A stretch of DNA of 64,000 bases from Tepidanaerobacter syntrophicus (GTDB lineage: Bacteria > Bacillota > Thermosediminibacteria > Thermosediminibacterales > Tepidanaerobacteraceae): the NCBI RefSeq assembly GCF_001485475.2, contig NZ_DF976995.1, positions 62,001-126,000 of the forward strand. Reading direction: 5' to 3'. Of this stretch, positions 18,153 to 25,636 are shown one piece after another. The notes under the pieces are model-generated. The model was not told where the DNA came from. It saw only the letters and a program-made list of their open reading frames with translations, and did not search any database. Within the stretch, counting starts at the first letter, position 1; each line of letters begins with the position of its first letter. Both the position numbers and the translations under genes were made by a program.

Positions 18153-18446
18153 ATGGCAGATGGTCAAATTGCATTAGGAATGATAGAAACAAGAGGATTA
18201 GTAGCATCAATTGAAGCAGCAGATGCTATGGTAAAGGCTGCAAATGTTTATCTTATTGGTAAGGAGCATGTAGGTGGAGGACTTGTTACAGTTATGGTAA
18301 GAGGCGATGTAGGAGCCGTTAAGGCGGCTACCGATGCCGGTGCTGCAGCGGCCGCAAGAGTAGGAGAACTTATTTCTGTTCACGTAATACCAAGACCCCA
18401 TGGAGATGTAGAATATATTCTACCCCACATAGACAGGAACGAATAA
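18153..18446 (+). CDS. eutM: Major hexameric shell protein EutM
   Basis: 97-residue single BMC domain: [81 protein letters not shown]. This is the canonical facet hexamer. GAGGAGG precedes the ATG by 9 bases. It ends the first stretch of tightly packed genes; a gap of about 200 bases with a hairpin follows. Confidence 0.97.
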   Translation: MADGQIALGMIETRGLVASIEAADAMVKAANVYLIGKEHVGGGLVTVMVRGDVGAVKAATDAGAAAAARVGELISVHVIPRPHGDVEYILPHIDRNE

Positions 18447-18527
18447 AGAAGCAGAGCATCTATGAATTAAAAAAGTAGAATGTATTTTATACATCAAGAA
18501 AAAGTTGTAAGAACATACTTTACAAGA

Positions 18528-18590
18528 GGCCGTCAGGTAATGCCAAAAGGTTTCTTGCCTGATGCAGTCTGTTTATATTATCTGGCGGTC
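18528..18590 (+). other. Hairpin in the eutM-eutT gap
   Basis: GGCCGTCAG (18528-18536) pairs with CTGGCGGTC (18582-18590), 9 bp with two wobbles, around an inner AGG/CCT hairpin. There is no T tract, so it is not a plain terminator. It may be an RNA-processing or stability element placed after the abundant EutM message. Confidence 0.45.
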
Positions 18591-18652
18591 GCTTACTAAT
18601 TAAGGAAGTAATACCTCTTACAATATTTCAAGCCGTGGGGAGGGTGAACTAT

Positions 18653-19432
18653 GTGAAAGTCTTAACAGAAATTGATCTACGTTCGAACCTTAAAAATTTA
18701 GATTCTATTAAAACGTACAAAGTACCGTCAGGCACTATTCTTACACCCGCCGCCCGCAGTTTTCTTACAGAAAACAAGATAGACATAGTCTTTGCCGATG
18801 ACGAAAAAGAAGAGATAAAAGAAAATCCCAAAGAGTCCAAATCTAATATTGAAGCAGAAAAAAGAGAAGAAGGTTCAAAAAAACCTCGGTATTTTCTTAT
18901 AGGAGCCGGAATAAGAACAGATGAAAAACCTGAGGCCTACACTCATTTATATGCTAATAATCTTGTTCCAAAATGCCATCCCAGAATAAAATTTCGAGGG
19001 AAAATAGATTCGCTGGAAGCCTGCATAATCTGTACCCAAGTCAAAGCTAAAACATTAAAAATGGATAATGTAGCAGAGGATTTAAACGATATCTTGACAC
19101 TTGCAAGAAACATACTAAGAGCCGAGGTGCTTTCGGAGCCTCTTGAGGATTTCCTCTTATTAGGTCTGTCGGAACAGGATATTAGAGAAATTTCCCATAA
19201 TCCCCAAAAAACCCTTGGCATATCCCACTTTATTCCCTCCTATGAAATGGGAGAAATGATGGCAGAATTAAATTATGTAAGGACCCAAATAAGAGAAACT
19301 GAGATTGCAGGAGTAGAAGCTTTTCTTGATGTGGCAGAAGGCTTAAAAAGAGAGGACATCATAAAGGCTTTAAATCGCATGAGCAGTGCCGTTTATGTAA
19401 TGATGTGCCGCCTAAAGGCCGGAAAATATTAA
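18653..19432 (+). CDS. eutT: EutT-type corrinoid adenosyltransferase
   Basis: Makes adenosylcobalamin, the EutBC cofactor, from ATP and cob(I)alamin. 259 residues from GTG 18653 (GGGAGGGTGA upstream). The N-terminal 35 residues hold a TILTPAARSFLTENKIDIVF module shared with other Eut proteins here. The core has the EutT/PduO-like IGAGIRTDEKPEAYTHLYAN, a CHPRIKFRGKIDSLEACIIC stretch with a Cys-x-x-Cys pair that may bind metal, and C-terminal adenosyltransferase helices (LNYVRTQIRETEI). AAAGG-type coupling to pduL. Confidence 0.88.
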   Translation: MKVLTEIDLRSNLKNLDSIKTYKVPSGTILTPAARSFLTENKIDIVFADDEKEEIKENPKESKSNIEAEKREEGSKKPRYFLIGAGIRTDEKPEAYTHLYANNLVPKCHPRIKFRGKIDSLEACIICTQVKAKTLKMDNVAEDLNDILTLARNILRAEVLSEPLEDFLLLGLSEQDIREISHNPQKTLGISHFIPSYEMGEMMAELNYVRTQIRETEIAGVEAFLDVAEGLKREDIIKALNRMSSAVYVMMCRLKAGKY

Positions 19433-19458
19433 AGAATATTAAAGTTAGGAGTCCAGCC

Positions 19459-20094
19459 ATGGAAAAGGATGAAATAGTAAAATTAGTTGCTCAAGAAATT
19501 ATTGCAAGAGAAATGAGAGTTCCTATTCCGGTAACCGTTTCCAACAGGCATGTCCATGTCGATGAAAGTGCCAGGAAGATTCTTTTTGGCGATGCTCCTT
19601 TAAGAGTCAAAAAATTTTTAGGCCAGCCGGGAGAATTTGCCGCTGAAGAAACGGTTATGGTGATAGGGCCAAAAGGCCATTTTGATTCTGTAAGAATAGT
19701 AGGACCCGAGCGCAAAGCGTGTCAGATGGAGATATCTGTAGGAGATTGCTATCATCTTGGCGTAAGGCCTGTTGTCAGGGATTCTGGAGATATTGACGGA
19801 ACACCGGGTGTATACCTTGTAGGACCCTGTGGGATGGTGCAAATGCAGCAGGGCGTAATAGTTGCAAAAAGACATATTCATATGGTGCCTCAAGATGCCG
19901 AAAAATACGGTGTTAAAAATAAGCAATTGGTTCGGATAAGATATGATACAGGGATGCGCAAAGGCATACTTGGAGATGTATTGGTAAGAGTAAATGAAAA
20001 CTATGCCCTTGAATGCCATCTTGATATCGAAGAAGCCAATGCATTGTGCATAAAAAACAATGACACGGTATATATGGAGATTGGGGAAATATAA
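19459..20094 (+). CDS. pduL: PduL-type phosphotransacylase
   Basis: Turns acetyl-CoA into acetyl-phosphate and recycles CoA in the lumen. It fills the role of EutD. 212 residues with two related half-domains, each with zinc-ligand histidines: VSNRHVHVDES near residue 30 and VAKRHIHMVPQDAEKYG near residue 140. The N-terminal helix EKDEIVKLVAQEIIARE resembles an encapsulation peptide. ATG 19459 follows GTTAGGAGT; the longer frame overlapping eutT has no site. Confidence 0.95.
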   Translation: MEKDEIVKLVAQEIIAREMRVPIPVTVSNRHVHVDESARKILFGDAPLRVKKFLGQPGEFAAEETVMVIGPKGHFDSVRIVGPERKACQMEISVGDCYHLGVRPVVRDSGDIDGTPGVYLVGPCGMVQMQQGVIVAKRHIHMVPQDAEKYGVKNKQLVRIRYDTGMRKGILGDVLVRVNENYALECHLDIEEANALCIKNNDTVYMEIGEI

Positions 20095-20096
20095 TC

Positions 20097-20954
20097 ATGT
20101 TTACAATGGAGAAAGTCAATAAAGCTATTGCACGCCTCGAAAAATGTATGATAAATCCTGAAAATGCAATCGGTGACTTATATACCGGCATTGATTTGGG
20201 AACAGCGTATACTGTACTTACTGTAATAGACTCTGAAGGAAACCCTGTGGCCGTAACCTATCGCTTTGCACAAGTGGTACGCGACGGTGTGGTAGTAGAC
20301 TTTACTGGTGCCACGCGTATACTGAGAGAGCTGAAGGCGGAGCTAGAGGAAAAATTAAATAGGGAACTTGAAAAAGCTGCCGGTGCGTTTCCGCCTGATA
20401 CGGGCAACAGCACTGTAAAAGCGCATTTTTATGTGTGCGAAGGCGCTGGATTTGAAGTCATAAACATGGTGGATGAACCAACTGCCGCAAACAATGTGCT
20501 CAACATTGAAAACGGTGCTGTTGTAGATATCGGCGGAGGAACTACAGGAATTGCAATTATCCAGGACGGCAAGGTGGTCTACACTGCTGATGAGCCAACT
20601 GGCGGCACACATTTTTCGCTGGTTATAGCAGGTGCAAGGCATATTAGCTTTGAAGAGGCGGAAGATTTTAAGAAGCGACCTGAGAATCAAAAAGAAGTCA
20701 TGCTCATGGTAAAGCCTGTAGTTCAAAAAGTTGCAAGCATAATTAAAAGTAAAATTCGTGGGTATGATGTGAAAAGCATTTACTTGGTTGGTGGAACATG
20801 TTGCCTTGAAGGCATAGAAAAGGTTATAGAAAACGAACTGCACATTCCCACATTTAAACCGACAGATCCCCTGCTGGTAACGCCTTTGGGTATTGCATTG
20901 AGCTGTTTGGAGGTGAATGGGATTGAATCAAGAGATGTTGAAGCCTATCATTGA
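20097..20954 (+). CDS. eutJ: EutJ, actin/Hsp70-like chaperone protein
   Basis: 285-residue ATPase of the DnaK/ParM superfamily. It has TGIDLGTAYTVLTVIDSEG (phosphate 1), the adenosine motif AVVDIGGGTTGIAIIQDGKVVYTADEPTGGTHF and IYLVGGTCCLEGIEKVI. Its exact role is unknown; it is proposed to act as a chaperone. It overlaps the next gene by 38 bases. Confidence 0.93.
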   Translation: MFTMEKVNKAIARLEKCMINPENAIGDLYTGIDLGTAYTVLTVIDSEGNPVAVTYRFAQVVRDGVVVDFTGATRILRELKAELEEKLNRELEKAAGAFPPDTGNSTVKAHFYVCEGAGFEVINMVDEPTAANNVLNIENGAVVDIGGGTTGIAIIQDGKVVYTADEPTGGTHFSLVIAGARHISFEEAEDFKKRPENQKEVMLMVKPVVQKVASIIKSKIRGYDVKSIYLVGGTCCLEGIEKVIENELHIPTFKPTDPLLVTPLGIALSCLEVNGIESRDVEAYH

Positions 20955-21771
20955 AGCTGTTGTCCGAGAAGTAATGAAAAAAATGGAAGGCGCAGCAGGC
21001 ACAGCAGAAATTAAGAAAGAAGAAAGTCAAAAAGAAAAAATATTGTTGGTTTTTACCGGCGGAACCGGAAACCTGGATATGGTTTTAGAACAGCTAAAGC
21101 TGCTTTCTGAGAAATTTGACTTTATTGCACTTTTTAGCAAATCTGCGGAAAAAGCCGTAGGTAAACAAAGAATACGAGAAGCTATAGAATTTGAGGATGC
21201 AATAGAAGAAAATCTTTATGATGCTCTTTCTGCTGTAGATAAGATAATATTTCCAACCCTTACCCAAAATACAGCTGCAAAAGCTGCTGTAGGAATAAGA
21301 GATTCTGTTGCAAGTGAAGCACTGGCCTGCGGCCTTTTGCTAAAGAAAAAAGTTATTGCCATAACAGACTCGATTCCGTTAAAATCAATGCCGGCAGCAT
21401 ATGCTCGTATGGTTGGCGAAGTGCTAAAAAGGGTGGAGCAACTAGGTGTTGACATGTGTAAAGCTGAAGAGCTGGCAAATAAAGTCCTTTACATTAAAAA
21501 AGACACAGGAATAAAGACTGTGCCTGCCGGCACGGAATGCAAAATTGAAACTGCTCCAGAACCGTTAAAACCTAAGCCGCCGGAAAATGCCCAGGAAAAG
21601 CAAAATGTTTTAACACTGGAAAGCAAGGCCCCGGTTACTGCGGAAGTAGTTAATAATGCCATACTCAAAGGCTTTAACAAGATAATCTTGCCACCGCGCA
21701 CTATACTGACGCCCCTTGCAAAAGATGCGGCCAAGGATAATAAAGTAGATGTTGAATGGGCGGTGGAATAG
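20917..21771 (+). CDS. Microcompartment-associated flavoprotein-like protein
   Basis: 284 residues. The first 20 (NQEMLKPIIEAVVREVMKKME) are a strong amphipathic encapsulation-type helix. The middle resembles the Flavoprotein/decarboxylase-like fold: KILLVFTGGTGNLDMVLEQL, FPTLTQNTAAKAAVGIRDSVASEALACGLLLKKKVIAI. The last 40 residues hold a TILTPLAKDAAKDNKVDVEW module, like that at the EutT N-terminus. Such proteins occur in several compartment loci with no settled role; reduction of flavin or cobalamin would fit next to the PduS-like gene. Confidence 0.72.
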   Translation: MGLNQEMLKPIIEAVVREVMKKMEGAAGTAEIKKEESQKEKILLVFTGGTGNLDMVLEQLKLLSEKFDFIALFSKSAEKAVGKQRIREAIEFEDAIEENLYDALSAVDKIIFPTLTQNTAAKAAVGIRDSVASEALACGLLLKKKVIAITDSIPLKSMPAAYARMVGEVLKRVEQLGVDMCKAEELANKVLYIKKDTGIKTVPAGTECKIETAPEPLKPKPPENAQEKQNVLTLESKAPVTAEVVNNAILKGFNKIILPPRTILTPLAKDAAKDNKVDVEWAVE

Positions 21772-22044
21772 GTGCATATATGCAAAGTCAAAGGCAATGT
21801 CTGGGCAACCCGCAAGGAAGAGAGCCTGAAGGGTCAGAAATTTTTAATAGTTGTAAATGTGGATGAGCGTCAAAGAGAAATTGGGACACCTTATGTGGCG
21901 ATTGATAATATAGGGGCCGGCGTAGGTGAACTGGTAATAGTCGCTTCCGGCAGTTCTGCCAGAAAAGTATCCGACGAATCAATGCCGGTAGATGCAGCAA
22001 TTGTAGGAATTATTGATTCGATGGAAATAGATTCAGGCAGCTAG
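21772..22044 (+). CDS. eutN: Shell vertex protein EutN (BMC pentamer)
   Basis: 90-residue CcmL/EutN fold: CKVKGNVWATRKEESLKGQKFLIVV, DNIGAGVGELVIVASGSSARKV and DAAIVGIIDSMEI. Forms pentamers capping compartment vertices. Start is GTG 21772, which immediately follows the upstream stop codon. Confidence 0.96.
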   Translation: MHICKVKGNVWATRKEESLKGQKFLIVVNVDERQREIGTPYVAIDNIGAGVGELVIVASGSSARKVSDESMPVDAAIVGIIDSMEIDSGS

Positions 22045-22056
22045 GAGATGGTGTAA

Positions 22057-23388
22057 TTGCAAGTAAATGAAAAATTAAAAGAAATGGGTGTAGTAGGTGC
22101 CGGTGGTGCAGGATTTCCAACATACGCAAAGCTCAAGCAAGGCGGTATAGACTACTACATAGCAAACGGAGCTGAATGTGAGCCGCTGCTTGATGTAAGC
22201 AAAGAAATAATGGCAAGGTTTCCCGGCAAAGTCATAAAAGGACTAAATCATCTTGCAAAATACACCGGAGCGGCGAAAACGGTTATAGCTTTAAAAGGAA
22301 AGTATAAGCAAGCTATAAAAGCGTTACGAGAAGAGCTTACAACTGAAGCCGAAAACAATATTGAAATTTTTGAAATGGGAGATTTTTTCCCGGCAGGCGA
22401 CGAACAAGTGCTTGTTTATGAAATAACAGGCCGAGTTGTGCCGGAAGGCGGTATACCGCTTTTGGTAGGAGCGGTAGTAAACAATATTGAAACTTTATAC
22501 AACGTGTACAATGCCATTGAAGAAGATACGCCGGTGATTGATAAGTATATTACCATCGGAGGAGATGTAAAAGATCCTATAACATTAAAAGTTCCGGTAG
22601 GAACTAATATAGGATGGTTGTTGGATTTTCTCGGAATAGAATACAAAGATAAAGTTATAATCGACGGTGGACCCATGATGGGAAATATTACAAACCCTGA
22701 TATGCCTATCGTAAAAACAACAGGAGGCCTCCTGCTTTTCCCCAACGACCATCCTGCTGTGACTGTAAAAACATCCAGCATGGATTATATATTAAAAATG
22801 GCCAAGATTTCCTGTATACAGTGCCGCTATTGCACCGAGCAGTGCCCTCGCTATCTTTTAGGACACGACTTACAACCATCGAAAATTATGTTGACCGTTG
22901 GATTTAGACTTACAAGCGATTATATTAAGCAAGCACTTTTGTGCTGCGAATGTGGTCTTTGCGAAGCATACTCATGCCCCCAGCAGCTTTCACCACGTCG
23001 AGTCAACCAAGCCTTAAAAAAGGAACTTGCAGCTGCCGGAGTAAAGTATACCTCCCACAAAACCACCTTCAAACCTCGGGAAGCCAGAGAATGGCGAAAG
23101 GTGCCTACAAGCCGCCTAAAAGCACGATTAAATCTTACAGAGTTTGAGCGGCATGCTTCTTTAGTAGATGGAAATTTTGTAAAGCCGCCCAAAGTTTTTA
23201 TTCCGACTAAACAGCATACGGGCGTTCCTGCAACTCCAATAGTAAATGTAGGCGATAGAGTAGCAAGGGGTCAAGTGATAGGTACTGTGCCTGAAGATAA
23301 ACTAGGCTGTTACATTCATGCCAGTATAGACGGAATCGTCGAGCAAAGCGATAAGGATAAAATTGTTATCCGGGGGGAGGAATCATAA
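22057..23388 (+). CDS. pduS: PduS-like (RnfC-like) flavin/iron-sulfur cobalamin reductase
   Basis: Electron-transfer protein of 443 residues. The glycine-rich loop VVGAGGAGFPTYAKL near residue 10 and the NGAECEPLL motif fit the NADH/FMN region of RnfC/NuoF relatives. Two 4Fe-4S sites follow: CIQCRYCTEQCP near 250 and CCECGLCEAYSCP near 290. In Pdu systems this protein reduces cobalamin for the adenosyltransferase. The tail after residue 340 is a SLBB/barrel-sandwich-like domain. The start is TTG 22057 and the gene overlaps pduT by one base. Confidence 0.9.
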   Translation: MQVNEKLKEMGVVGAGGAGFPTYAKLKQGGIDYYIANGAECEPLLDVSKEIMARFPGKVIKGLNHLAKYTGAAKTVIALKGKYKQAIKALREELTTEAENNIEIFEMGDFFPAGDEQVLVYEITGRVVPEGGIPLLVGAVVNNIETLYNVYNAIEEDTPVIDKYITIGGDVKDPITLKVPVGTNIGWLLDFLGIEYKDKVIIDGGPMMGNITNPDMPIVKTTGGLLLFPNDHPAVTVKTSSMDYILKMAKISCIQCRYCTEQCPRYLLGHDLQPSKIMLTVGFRLTSDYIKQALLCCECGLCEAYSCPQQLSPRRVNQALKKELAAAGVKYTSHKTTFKPREAREWRKVPTSRLKARLNLTEFERHASLVDGNFVKPPKVFIPTKQHTGVPATPIVNVGDRVARGQVIGTVPEDKLGCYIHASIDGIVEQSDKDKIVIRGEES

Positions 23389-23948
23389 TGGAAAAAGCCA
23401 TAGGTATCATCGAAACAATAAGCATTGCAGGAGGAATTAAAGCAGCTGATGCTATGGTTAAAATGGCTCCGGTTAAGCTGTTTTTAGCACGGCCAATATG
23501 CCCCGGGAAATTTTTAGTTCTTATTGGCGGTGATGTGGCAGCCGTGAAGAGTTCTTTAGATGCAGGCAAGAGCACAGTAGAACATTATTTAGCAGATTCG
23601 ATATTGATTTCAAGTGTTCACGATGATGTTTTTCCTGCTCTTGAAGCTGCTGTTGCAATAGAGGAAAGTGATGAATCACTAAGGGCTTTAGGAGTTATAG
23701 AGACTTTTTCCGTAGCGTCATGTGTTATTGCGGCGGATGCGGCGGCAAAAAGCGGTGGTGTAAAGCTAATTGAAATACGTCCGGCTATGGGCCTTGGAGG
23801 TAAGGCTTTTGTGACTATGATAGGAGATGTGAGCGCCGTAGAATCGGCAGTTAGCGCAGGTCGGCAACAGGCAGAACCGGAAGGAATGTTAGTAAACAGC
23901 ATTATTATACCTTCTGTGGCGAAGGATGTTTTGAAAGCACTGCTTTAA
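23388..23948 (+). CDS. pduT: PduT-like tandem BMC shell protein with Fe-S site
   Basis: 186 residues, two BMC domains (KAIGIIETISIAGGIKAADAMVK and RALGVIETFSVASCVIAADAAAK) forming a pseudohexameric trimer. The CPGK motif in RPICPGKFLVLIGG is the Cys that binds a 4Fe-4S cluster at the trimer pore in PduT. This fits an electron conduit working with the PduS-like reductase encoded one base upstream. Confidence 0.93.
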   Translation: MEKAIGIIETISIAGGIKAADAMVKMAPVKLFLARPICPGKFLVLIGGDVAAVKSSLDAGKSTVEHYLADSILISSVHDDVFPALEAAVAIEESDESLRALGVIETFSVASCVIAADAAAKSGGVKLIEIRPAMGLGGKAFVTMIGDVSAVESAVSAGRQQAEPEGMLVNSIIIPSVAKDVLKALL

Positions 23949-23952
23949 GGGG

Positions 23953-24243
23953 GTGAGTGTTATAAACAAAAAACTTATTACAAAGCAGGATGTGGACAAA
24001 TGGTATTTTGAAGGCATAAAAGAAATCTATGTAGATGACAATACTATGATTTTACCCGGAGCAAAGGATGCACTCATGGCTGCAGGAATAACAGTAAAAA
24101 CTAAAAAAGATTGTTCTGAGTTAGAACAAATTAGAAAAGTAGTAGATGAATACTGTAAAGAAAAAAACATAGACGGTGAGGAGAAAGAAAAGATTATAAA
24201 GAGCGTTATAGCCAAGTGCAGCATAAATCTTGGGGGTGAATAA
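23953..24243 (+). CDS. EutQ N-terminal-domain-like protein
   Basis: 96 residues. The opening NKKLITKQDVDKWYFEGIKEIYV and MILPGAKDALMAAGITV recall the N-terminal domain of EutQ (KKLIT..D... ITPEA). The EutQ cupin half is encoded alone at 8264-8707. The C-terminal 40 residues are a charged helix (LEQIRKVVDEYCKEKNI). GTG 23953 follows AAGGGGG almost without a spacer, so the exact start is unsure. Placed between pduT and the second eutB. Function unknown. Confidence 0.62.
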   Translation: MSVINKKLITKQDVDKWYFEGIKEIYVDDNTMILPGAKDALMAAGITVKTKKDCSELEQIRKVVDEYCKEKNIDGEEKEKIIKSVIAKCSINLGGE

Positions 24244-24246
24244 ATT

Positions 24247-25632
24247 ATGCCTTGGTCAACTAGATTGTTTGGAAAAAATTACACATTCTTTAGCATAAAA
24301 GAAATTCTTGCTAAAGCAAGCGAGGAAAAATCAGGAGATATTTTTGCCGGAATTGCTGCTGAAAATAATGCCGAGCGCGTGGCGGCAAAAAGAGTTCTTG
24401 CAGAACTTACCTTAAAAGATCTTAGAGAAAATCCAGTTATTCCTTATGAGGAAGATGAGGTTACGAGAGTAATTGACGACGGTCTTTCTCAGGGAATTTA
24501 TAAGAGCATATGCTCAATGACAGTTGCTGAACTTCGTGAATGGATTTTAAGCCATGACACAACATGTGAAGATATTCACCGTGTGTCTGCCGGTTTAACT
24601 GCAGAAATGGTTTCAGCAGTTGCAAAACTGATGTCAAACATGGATTTGGTGTATGCAGCGTCAAAAATCCATGTGGTTACTAAAAACAGAACAGAAATCG
24701 GTCTTCCTGGGACACTTTCATATCGTATTCAGCCCAATCACCCTAACGACAGTGTTGAAGGAATACTGGCATCTGTAATGGAAGGCCTTACTTATGGTTC
24801 CGGTGATGCAGTTATCGGCATCAACCCCAATGAAGATACAGTAGAAAATACTGTAAAGTTAATGAACGCATCTTTTGACTTTATGATGGACTGGGCTATA
24901 CCTACACAAAACTGTGTTCTATCCCACATAACCACTCAGATGAAAGCGGTAGAAGCAGGTGCCAGGGTATGCGCCTTCTTCCAGAGCATATCAGGCAGCG
25001 AAACCTGCAATAAGGTTTTTGGTATAAGCGCTAAAATGTTGGATGAAGCATTTGACATGATTAAGAAAAAGGGTTTTGCACCAGGACCGAATTTTATGTA
25101 TTTTGAGACAGGTCAAGGTTCAGAACTTTCCCTCGATGCCCACCACGGAGCCGATATGCAGACCCTTGAAGCTAGAACATATGGGTTTGGTAGAAGATAT
25201 ATGCCATTTATGGTGAACAACGTATCAGGCTTTATCGGACCTGAAACATTATATGATGGAAAACAAATAACAAGAGCGAGCTTGGAAGATCACTTTATGG
25301 GCAAACTTTTAGGTCTACCAATGGGAATGGCACCATGCTATACAAACCATGTAAAAGTTGATCAAAACGACCAAGAAGGCGCAATTATGCTGCTAGCTAT
25401 GGCAGGAGCCAACTATTATATGGGAGTTCCGGGAAGCGATGATTGCATGCTTAGCTACCAAGATACCAGCTATCATGATGATGCAACCCTTCGAGAACTG
25501 CTGGGACGCCGTCCTGCTCCGGAATTTGAAAAGTGGCTTGAAAAAATGGGAATTATGAAAGACGGCAGGCTGACGCCAATAGCTGGCGATCCATCAATTT
25601 TTGCTACTATGACTCCGTTAGGAAGAAGGTGA
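24247..25632 (+). CDS. eutB: Ethanolamine ammonia-lyase large subunit paralogue, copy 2 (Asp362 lost)
   Basis: 461 residues, gap-free against copy 1 through residue 370. It keeps Arg160 and Gln162 (YRIQPN), Asn193 (GINPN) and Glu287 (YFETGQG). The amine-binding Asp362 is replaced by Ala (PMGMAPCYTNH; codon GCA at 25330-25332). Nearby changes set it apart too: Thr325 to Asn, Val327 to Ser (VNNVSGF), and an Asn to Ser in DDCMLSYQ. It carries its own eutC. The frame is clean and strongly conserved, so it is an active gene. Its substrate may differ from ethanolamine. Confidence 0.92.
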   Translation: MPWSTRLFGKNYTFFSIKEILAKASEEKSGDIFAGIAAENNAERVAAKRVLAELTLKDLRENPVIPYEEDEVTRVIDDGLSQGIYKSICSMTVAELREWILSHDTTCEDIHRVSAGLTAEMVSAVAKLMSNMDLVYAASKIHVVTKNRTEIGLPGTLSYRIQPNHPNDSVEGILASVMEGLTYGSGDAVIGINPNEDTVENTVKLMNASFDFMMDWAIPTQNCVLSHITTQMKAVEAGARVCAFFQSISGSETCNKVFGISAKMLDEAFDMIKKKGFAPGPNFMYFETGQGSELSLDAHHGADMQTLEARTYGFGRRYMPFMVNNVSGFIGPETLYDGKQITRASLEDHFMGKLLGLPMGMAPCYTNHVKVDQNDQEGAIMLLAMAGANYYMGVPGSDDCMLSYQDTSYHDDATLRELLGRRPAPEFEKWLEKMGIMKDGRLTPIAGDPSIFATMTPLGRR

Positions 25633-25636
25633 AGAA

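Noticed and set aside
18447-18652. Cobalamin riboswitch before eutT
   Set aside because: A hairpin exists, but no B12-box sequence or the conserved core of that riboswitch could be found there or elsewhere in the locus.
24247-25632. Second eutB as a decaying pseudogene
   Set aside because: The frame is full length, gap-free, keeps four of five key residues and has a matching eutC, so specific functional change is more likely than decay.
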